Positions 41,203 to 57,681 of a stretch of 64,000 nt of DNA are shown piece after piece (position 1 is the stretch's first letter; the number at the start of each line of letters is the position of its first letter). The stretch is from Vulcaniibacterium gelatinicum. Its GTDB lineage: Bacteria > Pseudomonadota > Gammaproteobacteria > Xanthomonadales > Xanthomonadaceae. Made by a program: the position numbers and the translations under genes. Where the stretch lies: assembly GCF_008033445.1 (NCBI RefSeq), contig NZ_VNKO01000010.1:1-64000 (forward strand), in the 5' to 3' direction. The notes under the pieces are model-generated. The model searched no databases, was not told where the DNA came from, and saw nothing but the letters and a program-made list of their open reading frames with translations.

Positions 41203-41589
41203 TCACCAGATGCGTTCGATTCCGTAGGCATCGAACGCCGGATCGGCGCTGACGATGCTCAGGTGCTCTTCCTGCGCCTGCGCGATCAGCATGCGGTCGA
41301 AGGGGTCGCGGTGATGGAACGGCAACATGCCGACCCGGACGCAATGTGCGTGCGCAATCCCGAGCAGCTCGATGCGCCAGTCGGCATACCGTGCCTCGAT
41401 CTGGGCCAACCAGTCCGGCGCGAGTTCGATCCTGCCGAGCGACTGCTTGATCGCCGTCTCCCAGGCCACGACCACACTGGCGAACAAGGCCGATTCGGCA
41501 GCGATCATGCACTCGCGTGCGCGCTGGCTGATGCGCTCGGGCTGCGCGAGCGACCACAGCACGACATGCGTGTCGAGCAGCAGCCTCAT
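41203..41589 (-). CDS. vapC: PIN-domain toxin VapC (module 1)
   Basis: A 128-residue PIN-domain RNase. Acidic active-site residues are Asp6 (LLLDTHVVLW), Glu44 (AWETAIK), Asp95/Asp98 (HHRDPFDRM) and Asp116 (IVSADPAF). The DTHVVLW start and the HHRDPFDRM motif mark the VapC subgroup usually paired with Phd/YefM-type antitoxins. It overlaps its antitoxin gene by four bases and ends 78 bp before cas4-cas1 on the same strand, so read-through from this module into the adaptation genes is possible. Confidence 0.9.
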   Translation of the reverse strand: MRLLLDTHVVLWSLAQPERISQRARECMIAAESALFASVVVAWETAIKQSLGRIELAPDWLAQIEARYADWRIELLGIAHAHCVRVGMLPFHHRDPFDRMLIAQAQEEHLSIVSADPAFDAYGIERIW

Positions 41590-41864
41590 TTCTTCCGCTT
41601 CGCTCCAGATGGGCGCTTCGCGAGCTTCGCTTCGTCCGGCATGTAGTCCCTGAAGTCCTCGAGCTCGGCGTCGAAGTCGTCGGCCATCCAGAACTTGCCC
41701 TTCCAGCCGCCGAGTTTGCGAACGGGCGCGGCCGGCGGCTCGATCGGCACCAGCCGGACCACCGGCTTGCCGCCCTTGGCGATGACCACGTCCTCCCCGG
41801 CCAGCGCCTTCTGGATCAGCCTGGACAGGTGGGTCTTGGCTTCGTGGATGGTGGCTTGGGTCAT
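41586..41864 (-). CDS. Phd/YefM-type antitoxin (module 1)
   Basis: The 92-residue product starts MTQATIHEAKTHLSRLIQKALAGEDVVIAKGGKPVVRLV, the classic Phd/YefM DNA-binding and dimer domain. It continues into a toxin-binding tail with KLGGWKGKFWMADDFDAELEDF, seen in antitoxins of VapC partners. It should neutralise the adjacent PIN toxin and repress its own promoter. Two TTAGCTAA palindromes lie just upstream. Confidence 0.88.
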   Translation of the reverse strand: MTQATIHEAKTHLSRLIQKALAGEDVVIAKGGKPVVRLVPIEPPAAPVRKLGGWKGKFWMADDFDAELEDFRDYMPDEAKLAKRPSGAKRKK

Positions 41865-41876
41865 GGGGCCGCCGGA

Positions 41877-41897
41877 TTAGCTAATGCGCTTAGCTAA
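41877..41897. promoter_or_regulatory. Paired palindromic operator of antitoxin module 1
   Basis: Two copies of the palindrome TTAGCTAA (41877-41884 and 41890-41897) are spaced 13 bp apart, 13 bp upstream of the Phd/YefM start. Paired short palindromes beside the start are the usual binding sites for this antitoxin family. Confidence 0.6.
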
Positions 41898-41947
41898 CCT
41901 CGCCCGGAATGTGCTTGTCAAGGATCGGCCCGGTCGGGAAGTCAGGG

Positions 41948-41977
41948 CGATATCGCCTGCGCTTGGATGTGATATCG
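41948..41977. promoter_or_regulatory. Paired GATATC operator of antitoxin module 2
   Basis: CGATATCG (41948-41955) and TGATATCG (41970-41977) share the palindrome GATATC at a spacing of 22 bp (about two helical turns). The second ends 8 bp before the RHH antitoxin start. This fits cooperative binding of ribbon-helix-helix dimers. Confidence 0.55.
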
Positions 41978-41984
41978 TTCCGCC

Positions 41985-42224
41985 ATGCCCAGGACCATCA
42001 TCAATCTCGACCCTGACGACAAGGCCTGGCTGGACCGCGAGGCGAAGGCGCGGCACGTGCCCATGACCGAAGTGGTCCGGCAAGCCATCCGCGGTTACCG
42101 CCTGGCGCAGGAGCGGCGGCGCCCTCCCCGGTTGCGGGACACCCTGCAGCGCACTGCAGGCCTGTGGCGACAAGGCGACGGTCTGGCCTGGCAGCAGCGG
42201 CTGCGTTCGGAGTGGGAGCGGTAA
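41985..42224 (+). CDS. Ribbon-helix-helix antitoxin (module 2)
   Basis: A 79-residue protein with an N-terminal RHH fold: strand RTIINLDPDDKAWLD, then helices AKARHVPMTEVVRQAIRGYR. The C-terminal half (LQRTAGLWRQGDGLAWQQRL) would wrap the PIN toxin encoded 6 bp downstream. Such CopG-like antitoxins repress their own operon. The module is on the plus strand, divergent from module 1 and convergent with csb2. Confidence 0.85.
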   Translation: MPRTIINLDPDDKAWLDREAKARHVPMTEVVRQAIRGYRLAQERRRPPRLRDTLQRTAGLWRQGDGLAWQQRLRSEWER

Positions 42225-42230
42225 CGGCGC

Positions 42231-42599
42231 ATGAGGTTCCTGCTGGATTCGGTGATCCTGATCGACCACTTCAACGGCATCGCCGCCGCGACCGACTTTC
42301 TCGCTGAAACCGGCGCCGAGGCCGCCATCTCCGCCATCACCCGGGCCGAGGTGCTGGCCGGATTCGATGAAGCTGCCGCGCCGCTGGCGCGTGAACTGCT
42401 GGACCACTTCCCCAGCCTGCCGATCACCACCGAGATCGCCGACCGCGCCGCCGCACTGCGTCGCACCCAACGCTGGAAGCTTCCGGATGCGCTGCAGGCG
42501 GCCGTCGCGCAACATCATGGGTTGGCCCTGGTGACGCGCAATACCCGTGACTTCCAGCCGGGTGGGGAGCTGGAAGTGGTGGTGCCGTATCGGGTGTGA
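42231..42599 (+). CDS. vapC: PIN-domain toxin VapC (module 2)
   Basis: The 122-residue PIN-domain RNase has Asp6 and Asp12 (RFLLDSVILIDHF), Glu40 (ITRAEVLAG), Asp86 (RWKLPDALQAA) and Asp107 (VTRNTRDFQPG), the standard four-acid site of VapC toxins that cut tRNA or rRNA. It lies 6 bp after its RHH antitoxin gene and ends 36 bp before the convergent csb2 stop. It is not closely similar to the VapC of module 1. Confidence 0.9.
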   Translation: MRFLLDSVILIDHFNGIAAATDFLAETGAEAAISAITRAEVLAGFDEAAAPLARELLDHFPSLPITTEIADRAAALRRTQRWKLPDALQAAVAQHHGLALVTRNTRDFQPGGELEVVVPYRV

Positions 42600-42635
42600 T
42601 GCGTAGCCTGGCATCGAGCGCCTCCGAACGTCGTC

Positions 42636-45208
<2,573 letters not shown>

Positions 45209-47589
45209 TCAGTCGGCGGTTTCGATGGTTGGTTCGAGTTCGGTTTCGGGCGCCAGATCGAGCCGATTCAACAGGCGGCGGGTCTCGCCGAAGGTCAGCG
45301 GAATCACAAGCGCGGCGAGCAGGCGGGGGCCGTCGCCGCGACGCGGGTAACAGGGCGGCTGCCGGCCCGGCAGCTTGATGCCGAGCGCGCGCAGACGTTG
45401 CCAAGCAAGTCGCAGGGCTGCCTCGACATCGTCGGCAACCAGTCGAGCCGGTATCTCGGCCGGCAGGCGCAGGCTGCGATCCCTGGGCAGCCAGTCGAGC
45501 GCGCGCAGCATTGACTCGGCGGTGAAGAACGGCTTGAGCAACCCATAGGCCGAGGGCAAGGCGATGGGGATATCGCTCTTCGGTGGATCGAGTTCGAGGC
45601 ATTCGACGCAGGCGAGGCCATGGGCAAGCTCGGCGATGCGTCGATCGTCAGTGCCGCCTTCGAAGAAGTGGTGCACGTCCTCGAGGGTGGCGCCGGTGCG
45701 GCTTGCCAACAGCTCGTCTTCGGCACCGAGCCGGATCGCCTCGAGACGGCGGCGATGCAGCAACTGCGCGAGATTGCGCTCCAGCGTGCCCGCGTTCCAA
45801 CAGACGAGGCCGCCGTTCTCGTCCCAACTGCGGCCATCCAGACGCACCGGGACCAGATGCGGGCGCAGTCCGAGCACGACGCGCTTTCCATCCACACCCG
45901 AACGAAAAGAGAGCCTGGCCAAGGCGGTTGCAATCCGGAATTCGGCGCTGCCGTCGTCGGCGCGACGCGCCCAGCCCGGCGTAAGCATGGGAAGCGGGGG
46001 AGGCACTTGCTCCCGCACCCGGGAACTGCGCGCCGCCACGATTTCGATGCGTCCGAGCAGCCTCAGCGTCTGTTCCACAGCCTGCCGATCCACACGCCGG
46101 GCCATTGCGAACAGGGCGGCGTCCAGTTGATTGGCCAGGCCGCGGAATGCGTTTGGCGCCTTGTCATCGCGTCCGAGACGCTGTACCCGCGAAAGCCAAT
46201 CGTTGCGATCGAGGTCGTCGATCAAGTCCGCCTGTGGATTGCGGCACACCTCGTATCTTTCAATAGGCGTTGCGAAAAAGCTTTGCCCGTTTCGCATTAG
46301 AAAGCTGAATCGCTGAAACTGAGAGATACCACGATCGATACCAAGTTGTGCGATTGCGCGCGCAAAGTCGAGCCCCTTAGAAACTACTCTGCCTTTGAGA
46401 GTCGCTCTACCTTCTGAGAACAGGGACCTGATCTCATCGAGCGGGCACATCCGTTGCCAAAGTGGGAGCCATAGCTCCATGACCTGCCTTTTGGCCTTTT
46501 TAGGGCGCTCCTCGTCTGGAACATAACCGGCCGTGCCTCCTGCTAGCGGTGACACGACAAACGGGAAGTTGAAAGACGGGGCAGAGAACTCGCCGCGGCG
46601 GGTTGCACTACTTGCAAAAAGCAGAGTTCCCTCAAGTGCCAGCAAGTAATCCCATGGATTGGTCCAAGTGTCATCATCGAAACCAGTCGAAGCATTCGCG
46701 CCGCCAGCATCTGGTGGGGAAAAGTGCCCGGGCGTTTGATCTGTCCTGACCAGCGGCAGGTTAGAGGCAAACAATGATGTTTCTATTGCGTAGTCATAGC
46801 CGCGATCAACTATGCAAGCGACAACCTGTTGCGCGAAGCCAGATACATAGCTTCCACTACCTTCGTTTCCACCTGTTCCGAGCAATGGAGGAAACTTTCG
46901 GCCTTCTGCGGTCAATACATAACACGCATCAAGCCACGGCAAGATGTGGTCAGGAAGCTCTGATCGACAAATGCTTAGGAGATCAAGCTTCCTCTCATCA
47001 GAAGCCTTCACATCGAAGCCATGCTTCTTCAGAAGATTCTGAACAAGCCGGATTGCTTCACGGTATCTTTCTAGGCGCGGAATACTCGAGTTCGCAATGC
47101 GCGAAAGCGCCTCTCTGGCAGTTCGCTCTGACGAGCCGGAAAAGAATCCGGACCGCGCGCCCCACGGCGCGACCAGCGGCGTCGGCTGATAGCGCTCCAG
47201 GAAGAATTCCAGTAGCTCCTCACTCTTCAATCGGGTGCTCAGCACGAAAACGTCGTTGCGCCAGCAGCCGGTGGCGTCCGGGTCGTCCGCCTGCTCGGCG
47301 ACCAGGCGCAGCACCGCAAGTGCCTTGAGGTAGGAGGCCAACGGTGTCGGCGTGCAGCCGTGCAGGACGATCTCGTTCGTGCCGCGGTTGTTCCGATACC
47401 CCGGGGTCGGTTCGCGGACGCCGCCGGCCTGGGGCCCCGCCGCCATGGCGCGGGTGCGCTCGGCGTGTGCGGTCAGGCGGTCGAGCGCTTCGAGGCGCTC
47501 GCGCAACGTCAGCGCGCGCCAGCGCCGCAATTGTTCCCGGCGGCTGCCATCGAAAGTCGTCTTCGACCAGTCGATGTGGTTCTGTTCGC

Positions 47590-47593
<4 letters not shown>
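45209..47593 (-). CDS. csx17: Type I-G large subunit Csx17 (Cas8)
   Basis: A 794-residue Csx17 protein, the large Cascade subunit of subtype I-G expected to recognise the PAM. The N-terminal half contains NNRGTNEIVLHGCTPTPLASYLKALAVLRLV, the Csx17 opening, and NPWDYLLALEGTLLFASSA near residue 315. The C-terminal part includes ALPSAYGLLKPFF and ends in a region like small-subunit helices. Base composition is uneven: about 46250-47150 (residues 150-450) is clearly AT-richer than the flanks. Its ATG overlaps the stop of the nucleotidyltransferase gene by four bases. Confidence 0.92.
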
Positions 47594-50833
<3,240 letters not shown>

Positions 50834-50846
50834 GCCCGTGCACGGC

Positions 50847-52292
50847 TCAGGCGCGGGCTGGCAGCCCCAGCCGTTGGCGAAGGCGTTGGAACTGGTCGGT
50901 ACTTGCACCCGGCACCGCCGAGCCACGCAGTTCCATGTCGCGCAGCAGGGCCTCGACCTGTTCGCGGCCGTCGGGGTCGGCGACGGCTTCGCGCGGGGTG
51001 CGGTTGTCGAGCGCGGGGAGGGCGGTGTCGGGCCAGGTTGCATAGTGCCGTTCGATCTGCTCGGCCAGCAGTGCCTCGATTTCGGCGTCCGGGGCATCGG
51101 AGACCGGTGCATGTGCAGCCACTGCGTCCTGCGCGAGCATGCGCTCCACCGATTGCAGCTCGTCCAGGCGCAACCGGGCGCGCTCGCCGAGGCGCTCGGC
51201 GACGATCTGCTTGAAGCGTTCGGCGCGTTCGCGCGAATTGACCTCGACGGTCAGACGCTGGCCGTGGATGAGCACCTCGCCGAGCACGGTGTTGTTCCAG
51301 TGCGCATGCGCCTGGTTGCCGGCCTTGGCCCAGGTCAGTTCGACGCGATGCAAGCCGCCGTCGGCATTCCGCTCGGCGCGCTCGAGCAGCTCGGCCTCGT
51401 CGGCCAGGATGTCGAGCGACTTGAGCGCGTCGAAGGCGGACTGGGCGGAGTCGATGTCGAAGACGAGCTTGTGGAATTCGACGTCCTCGCCGTCGGTGTT
51501 GTGGAGTTGCGGCGGTGCCGGGTACAGCGCCTGCTCGGCACAGCGGAGATAGTGCTCGCGCAGCATGTCGTCCGCGTCGCGCAGGACGTCGCGGTCGATG
51601 CGTCCGACATCTTCGCGAATCAGCCGGCGCAGTTCGATGAGATCGATCTTCTCGGCCGGCGACAGCGGGATCGGGCCGGTTGCCTCGAGGACGGTCAGGC
51701 CCTGCACGGTGACGAGCTGGGCGTACAGCAGTTCGCCGGGTTTCACGCTGCGCGATGCCGTGCCCTCGGCCACTTCACGGATTTCGCCGGTGAAGACATC
51801 ACACAGGGTGATGCTGCGGCCCGGCTCGCAGCGCTCGACTTCATGGAACCCGAACGGGGCCTCCAGGCAAGCGGCGAGATACTCGCGCAGCAAGGGCGAC
51901 AGCCGCCTGCCGTACCGATCGAGCCAGCATGCGGTGGGCCGCACGCCGTGCAGGTCCGGATCCGGCACGCAGGAATCGCCGGCTGCCGGCGCCCACGCAT
52001 GGAACAGCCACGGCATGAAGACCGGAAGATGCGGCGTCTCGGGGTCGAACGGTTCTCGTTCCCCATCGGCCAGCATGAACTCGCCCCAGGCGGCGTCCAG
52101 CGCCGCCTCGCCGTAGGTATCGAGGAAGAAGCGGAACATCCGTGCCGGCAATCCCTCGAGCTCGGCGCGCAGACGGCGCCAGAGGAGTTGTTCGCGCGAG
52201 CTGACCTTCGCGGCCTCGGCCGCGAGGCAGCAGTGCTTGTACTTCCTGCCGCTGCCGCAGGGGCAGGGCGCGTTGCGGCTGGCGGTCGGCAT
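50847..52292 (-). CDS. SEC-C zinc-motif protein of unknown function
   Basis: The 481-residue product starts with a SEC-C zinc motif, RNAPCPCGSGRKYKHCC (CxCx8CC), like the C-terminus of SecA but here at residues 6-22. The remainder is acidic and helical with no domain recognised; segments such as SITLCDVFTGEIREVAEGTA and RVELTWAKAGNQAHAHWNN suggest beta-rich cores. SEC-C modules bind zinc and often accompany nucleic-acid or ribosome-linked proteins. It lies between the ERCC4-type nuclease gene (33-bp gap) and cas3 (159-bp gap) on the same strand. Whether it belongs to the defence locus is unknown. Confidence 0.6.
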   Translation of the reverse strand: MPTASRNAPCPCGSGRKYKHCCLAAEAAKVSSREQLLWRRLRAELEGLPARMFRFFLDTYGEAALDAAWGEFMLADGEREPFDPETPHLPVFMPWLFHAWAPAAGDSCVPDPDLHGVRPTACWLDRYGRRLSPLLREYLAACLEAPFGFHEVERCEPGRSITLCDVFTGEIREVAEGTASRSVKPGELLYAQLVTVQGLTVLEATGPIPLSPAEKIDLIELRRLIREDVGRIDRDVLRDADDMLREHYLRCAEQALYPAPPQLHNTDGEDVEFHKLVFDIDSAQSAFDALKSLDILADEAELLERAERNADGGLHRVELTWAKAGNQAHAHWNNTVLGEVLIHGQRLTVEVNSRERAERFKQIVAERLGERARLRLDELQSVERMLAQDAVAAHAPVSDAPDAEIEALLAEQIERHYATWPDTALPALDNRTPREAVADPDGREQVEALLRDMELRGSAVPGASTDQFQRLRQRLGLPARA

Positions 52293-52325
52293 GGGCAGGC
52301 GGGGGCGTCGCGAGGGGCGTCCAGT

Positions 52326-53390
52326 CTAGCCCGTGGCCCGCCGCCACCGCGCCCCGCGCCCATGCCCCTCGCGGCGCAGCCGGCCCTCCGCGCGCAGTTG
52401 GTCGAGGATGCGCTTGAGCCGTGCGGGCGGGGTGTCGGGGAAGCGTTGGCGCAGGCTCGCGATCGCGAAGCCGTCGGGCAGTTCGTGGAGGATCGCCAGG
52501 CGGATGCGGGTGTCCAGGCCGCCGTCGGCGGGGGCGGGGCGGTAGTGGGCGAGGGGTTCGCGCACGCTGTCGGGCGCGGGCTGCGCCAGGCTGGCGGCGA
52601 CGGCGGCGAACCAGCGCTGGGTCCACAGGTTGGCGAGCTTGCGGTTGCCGGCGAACACGAACTGCACGTGCGGGAACAGCGCCGGCAGTTCCGCCAGCAC
52701 GCGCTGCACGTGCGCCGCGGGCCAGCGGCCGAGCCTGGCCGGGTCGCCGAAATCGCGGTAGGGGGCTTCCAGCACCAGCGCGGCGTGCGGATAGGCGGCC
52801 AGTTCGGCGAGCTGTTGCTGCAGGCCCTTGAGCTCGGCCAGGTCGGTGAGGAAGTTCTCGCGCGTCTTGCGTTCGACCACCGCCACCGGGCGCTGTTCGT
52901 GCAGCAGGGCGTAGTCGCCCACCGGCAGCTTGCGCCGTGTCGCATGCGCGCCGGGGAACCGCCACGGGTAGCGCTCGGCGCTGTCCACCGCCACTTCGAG
53001 CGGCAGGTTGGCGACGAGTTCGGTGCGCTTTGACGAACGGTGTCCGCGCACCGCGGCCTCGGTGCGGAAGAAGATCTGTTCGTAGGTGCCGCCGTCCTTG
53101 CGCGGCTTGTCGAGCGTGAGGAACTCGCAGCGCTTGCGCTGCGGGCGGTCGAGCGTGACCGAGAGCTTGCGGCCCAGGCGCGCCAGGTGCGCGACGGGCA
53201 CGCGCTCGTGCGGCGTCAGCGCCTCGGCGGGGTCGGCCTCGCGCTCGCGCAGGCAGAACACCTGGGCGCCGGCACCGGGCCAGGCGCTCTGCGCGCGCAC
53301 GACGAGCAGGACGCGGCCATCCTGCTCGATCCGGATGCGCCAGGGAAAGCGCGCGTCCGCGGTGCGTTCGACGATCCACCAGGCCGGCAT
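52326..53390 (-). CDS. ERCC4-domain nuclease
   Basis: The 354-residue protein has an XPF/ERCC4-type nuclease core in its middle: [20 protein letters not shown] followed by [29 protein letters not shown], matching the GDY...ERKxxxD metal-binding signature. The C-terminal region ([25 protein letters not shown]) looks like a winged-helix DNA-binding segment. The partner and substrate are unknown. It is encoded 33 bp upstream of the SEC-C gene on the same strand as the cas operon and is divergent from icd. The start at 53388-53390 ([10 protein letters not shown]) excludes a long antisense extension over icd. Confidence 0.78.
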   Translation of the reverse strand: MPAWWIVERTADARFPWRIRIEQDGRVLLVVRAQSAWPGAGAQVFCLREREADPAEALTPHERVPVAHLARLGRKLSVTLDRPQRKRCEFLTLDKPRKDGGTYEQIFFRTEAAVRGHRSSKRTELVANLPLEVAVDSAERYPWRFPGAHATRRKLPVGDYALLHEQRPVAVVERKTRENFLTDLAELKGLQQQLAELAAYPHAALVLEAPYRDFGDPARLGRWPAAHVQRVLAELPALFPHVQFVFAGNRKLANLWTQRWFAAVAASLAQPAPDSVREPLAHYRPAPADGGLDTRIRLAILHELPDGFAIASLRQRFPDTPPARLKRILDQLRAEGRLRREGHGRGARWRRATG

Positions 53391-53399
53391 GGGGAATGA

Positions 53400-55703
<2,304 letters not shown>

Positions 55704-55710
55704 GCCCGCT

Positions 55711-55736
55711 GTCCGCCCCCGCACCCGGGGGCGGAC
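55711..55736. terminator. GC-rich hairpin after icd
   Basis: An 11-bp perfect stem (GTCCGCCCCCG / CGGGGGCGGAC) with a CACC loop lies 7 bp after the icd stop and 15 bp before the convergent small gene's stop. It could end transcription from both sides, although T-runs are lacking. Confidence 0.5.
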
Positions 55737-55751
55737 GTTCCCGGGTTGGCC

Positions 55752-55964
55752 TCAGGCGGCGCGGCCGAACTCCGGCGCGCCGCGCGCGAGCAGCTCGCGC
55801 GCGACCTGCACCATCTGCAACGACGCCAGTTCGAACGGCCCCGGCGCCTCGGCCGGCGGGCGCCGCCGGCGCGCGTAACGCGGGCCGTAGCGCGACGGCC
55901 CGGGATAGGTCGGCTGCACACGCGTCTCGCGCAGCCACGGGGTCTGGAACAGGGGCATCGACAT
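55752..55964 (-). CDS. Small hypothetical protein (70 aa)
   Basis: The ATG at 55962-55964 is preceded by AAGGAG at ideal spacing, which argues for a real gene. The 70-residue product has a Tyr/Pro/Arg-rich N-terminal half ([18 protein letters not shown]) and a short amphipathic helix ([18 protein letters not shown]). No family is recognised. It is encoded convergently to icd and divergently from the lipoprotein methyltransferase-like gene. Confidence 0.55.
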   Translation of the reverse strand: MSMPLFQTPWLRETRVQPTYPGPSRYGPRYARRRRPPAEAPGPFELASLQMVQVARELLARGAPEFGRAA

Positions 55965-56054
55965 GCTCGGGCTCCTTGGGGGGAAGGGGCCGGCGCAGTC
56001 TGGTGGCCGCACGTGACTGGAAGATGCCCGTGCGGTTGCACCGGCGTGTCGCTG

Positions 56055-56074
56055 GCCCGCCATGCATGGCGGGC
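56055..56074. promoter_or_regulatory. 20-bp perfect palindrome in a divergent intergenic region
   Basis: GCCCGCCATG directly followed by its exact complement CATGGCGGGC gives a 20-bp dyad with no spacer. It lies between the divergent genes starting at 55964 and 56185, so it may be an operator, although a GC-rich palindrome can also be a simple hairpin. Confidence 0.4.
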
Positions 56075-56184
56075 ACCGCCAAGTGGGGACGCCGCGCACG
56101 GGCTTCAAGCCAGGCGAACCGCAGATGCGCACCGCCGCGCTGCCGGCGGTAGGCTGGCATCCCTGCTGCTGCCGGAGTCCGCCC

Positions 56185-57045
56185 ATGTCCCGCCTGCTGC
56201 CCGCCCTGCTCGCCTGCGCCGTGCTCGCCGCCTGCGCCGCCACGCCGTCCGCCGACGAGCGCGGCCGCGGCGATGCCCCGATCAGCAACGCCACCGGCGC
56301 CGCGCTGGATGCGGCGATCGCCGGCCCCTGGCGCGATCCGCGCAACGTCGCCCGCGACGTGCACCGCCATCCGAAGGAGACGCTGCGCTTCTTCGGCGTC
56401 GACGCCGACGACACGGTGATCGAGATCACCCCCGGTGGCGGCTGGTACGCCGAGATCCTGGCCCCGTATCTGCGCGAGCGCGGGCGCTACGTGGCCGCGG
56501 TGTGGGACGACGCGATCCCGGGCCAGCCGCAGTACCGCTACGACCTCAACGCGCGCCTGCGCGCCAGGTTCGCCGCCGCCCCGGCGGTGTACGGCACGCC
56601 GGAGGTGCGCGTGTTCGACCCGAAGGCGCCGGTGTTCGGCCCGCCGGCCTCGGCCGACGTGGTGCTGACCTTCCGCAACGTGCACAACTGGGTGTCCGAC
56701 GGCAACGCCGAGGCCTACTTCCGCGCCTTCTTCGACGTGCTCAAGGAAGGCGGCACGCTCGGCGTGGTGGACCATCGCGCCCGGCCCGGCACCGACCTGG
56801 CGACGATGAAGAAGTCGGGCTACCTCACCGAGGCGCTGGTGATCGGGCTGGCGCAGCAGGCCGGCTTCGTACTCGAGGCCCGGAGCGAGATCAACGCCAA
56901 CCCGAAGGACACCACCGACCATCCCAACGGCGTGTGGACGCTGCCGCCCACGCGCCGCCACGATCCGGCGGACGCGGCCAGGTACGAGGCGATCGGCGAG
57001 AGCGACCGGATGACGCTGCGCTTCCGCAAGCCGCGCCGCGATTGA
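56185..57045 (+). CDS. Exported class I methyltransferase-like lipoprotein
   Basis: A 286-residue protein with a lipoprotein signal (MSRLLPALLACAVLAACAAT, lipobox LAAC) and a methyltransferase-like Rossmann domain. The usual glycine loop is ITPGGGWYAEILAPYL, followed by VVLTFRNVHNWVSDG and GGTLGVVDHRARPG. This is the COG4798-type family of predicted periplasmic methyltransferase-like proteins, conserved in Gammaproteobacteria but without proven activity; SAM is not expected in the periplasm, so another ligand is possible. The ATG at 56185 was chosen for the signal peptide. Confidence 0.78.
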   Translation: MSRLLPALLACAVLAACAATPSADERGRGDAPISNATGAALDAAIAGPWRDPRNVARDVHRHPKETLRFFGVDADDTVIEITPGGGWYAEILAPYLRERGRYVAAVWDDAIPGQPQYRYDLNARLRARFAAAPAVYGTPEVRVFDPKAPVFGPPASADVVLTFRNVHNWVSDGNAEAYFRAFFDVLKEGGTLGVVDHRARPGTDLATMKKSGYLTEALVIGLAQQAGFVLEARSEINANPKDTTDHPNGVWTLPPTRRHDPADAARYEAIGESDRMTLRFRKPRRD

Positions 57046-57058
57046 CGAGCGAGCGGCC

Positions 57059-57595
57059 TTGCTGATCGCCCTCAACAAGCCCTACGGCGTGCTGTGCCAG
57101 TTCACCGACCGCAGCACGCCGCCGCGGCGCACGCTGGCGGCGTTCGGCCTGCCGGCGGGCGTGTATCCGGCCGGACGCCTGGATTTCGATTCCGAAGGGC
57201 TGCTGCTGCTCACCGACGACGGCGCGCTCGCGCACCGGCTCACCGATCCGCGCCACAAGCAGCCCAAGACCTACTGGGTGCAGGTGGAAGGCACGCCGCG
57301 CGCGGAACAGCTCGCGGCGCTGCGCCACGGCGTGGTGCTGGGCGACGGGCCGACCCGGCCGGCGCAGGTGCGCACGATCGCGCCGCCGCCGCTGTGGCCG
57401 CGCGATCCGCCGGTGCGCTTCCGCAAGACCGTGCCCGACGCCTGGCTGGAGCTGACCCTGCGCGAGGGCCGCAACCGCCAGGTGCGGCGCATGACCGCGG
57501 CGGTGGGCCTGCCGACGCTGCGCCTGGTGCGGGTGGCGATCGGGCCGTGGCGGCTCGCGGACCTCGCGCCGGGGCAGTGGCGGGCGTGCGCCTGA
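57059..57595 (+). CDS. rluE: RluE-type 23S rRNA pseudouridine synthase
   Basis: The 178-residue product is a short RsuA/RluE-family enzyme without the N-terminal S4 domain, as RluE (23S U2457) usually is. It has LIALNKPYGVLCQF, the catalytic Asp in AGRLDFDSEGLLLLTDDG (about residue 42), KTYWVQVEG and the C-terminal REGRNRQVRRMTAAVG. The start appears to be TTG at 57059, 13 bp after the preceding stop; no ATG fits before the LNKP motif. Confidence 0.87.
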   Translation: MLIALNKPYGVLCQFTDRSTPPRRTLAAFGLPAGVYPAGRLDFDSEGLLLLTDDGALAHRLTDPRHKQPKTYWVQVEGTPRAEQLAALRHGVVLGDGPTRPAQVRTIAPPPLWPRDPPVRFRKTVPDAWLELTLREGRNRQVRRMTAAVGLPTLRLVRVAIGPWRLADLAPGQWRACA

Positions 57596-57681
57596 GCGCC
57601 CGTGCGGCGCCGGTCGCAGGCACGCGGTTCTGCTAAGGTCGCGGCGATGCGCATGGGGACGCGTGCGCGGGGAGGCTCGGC

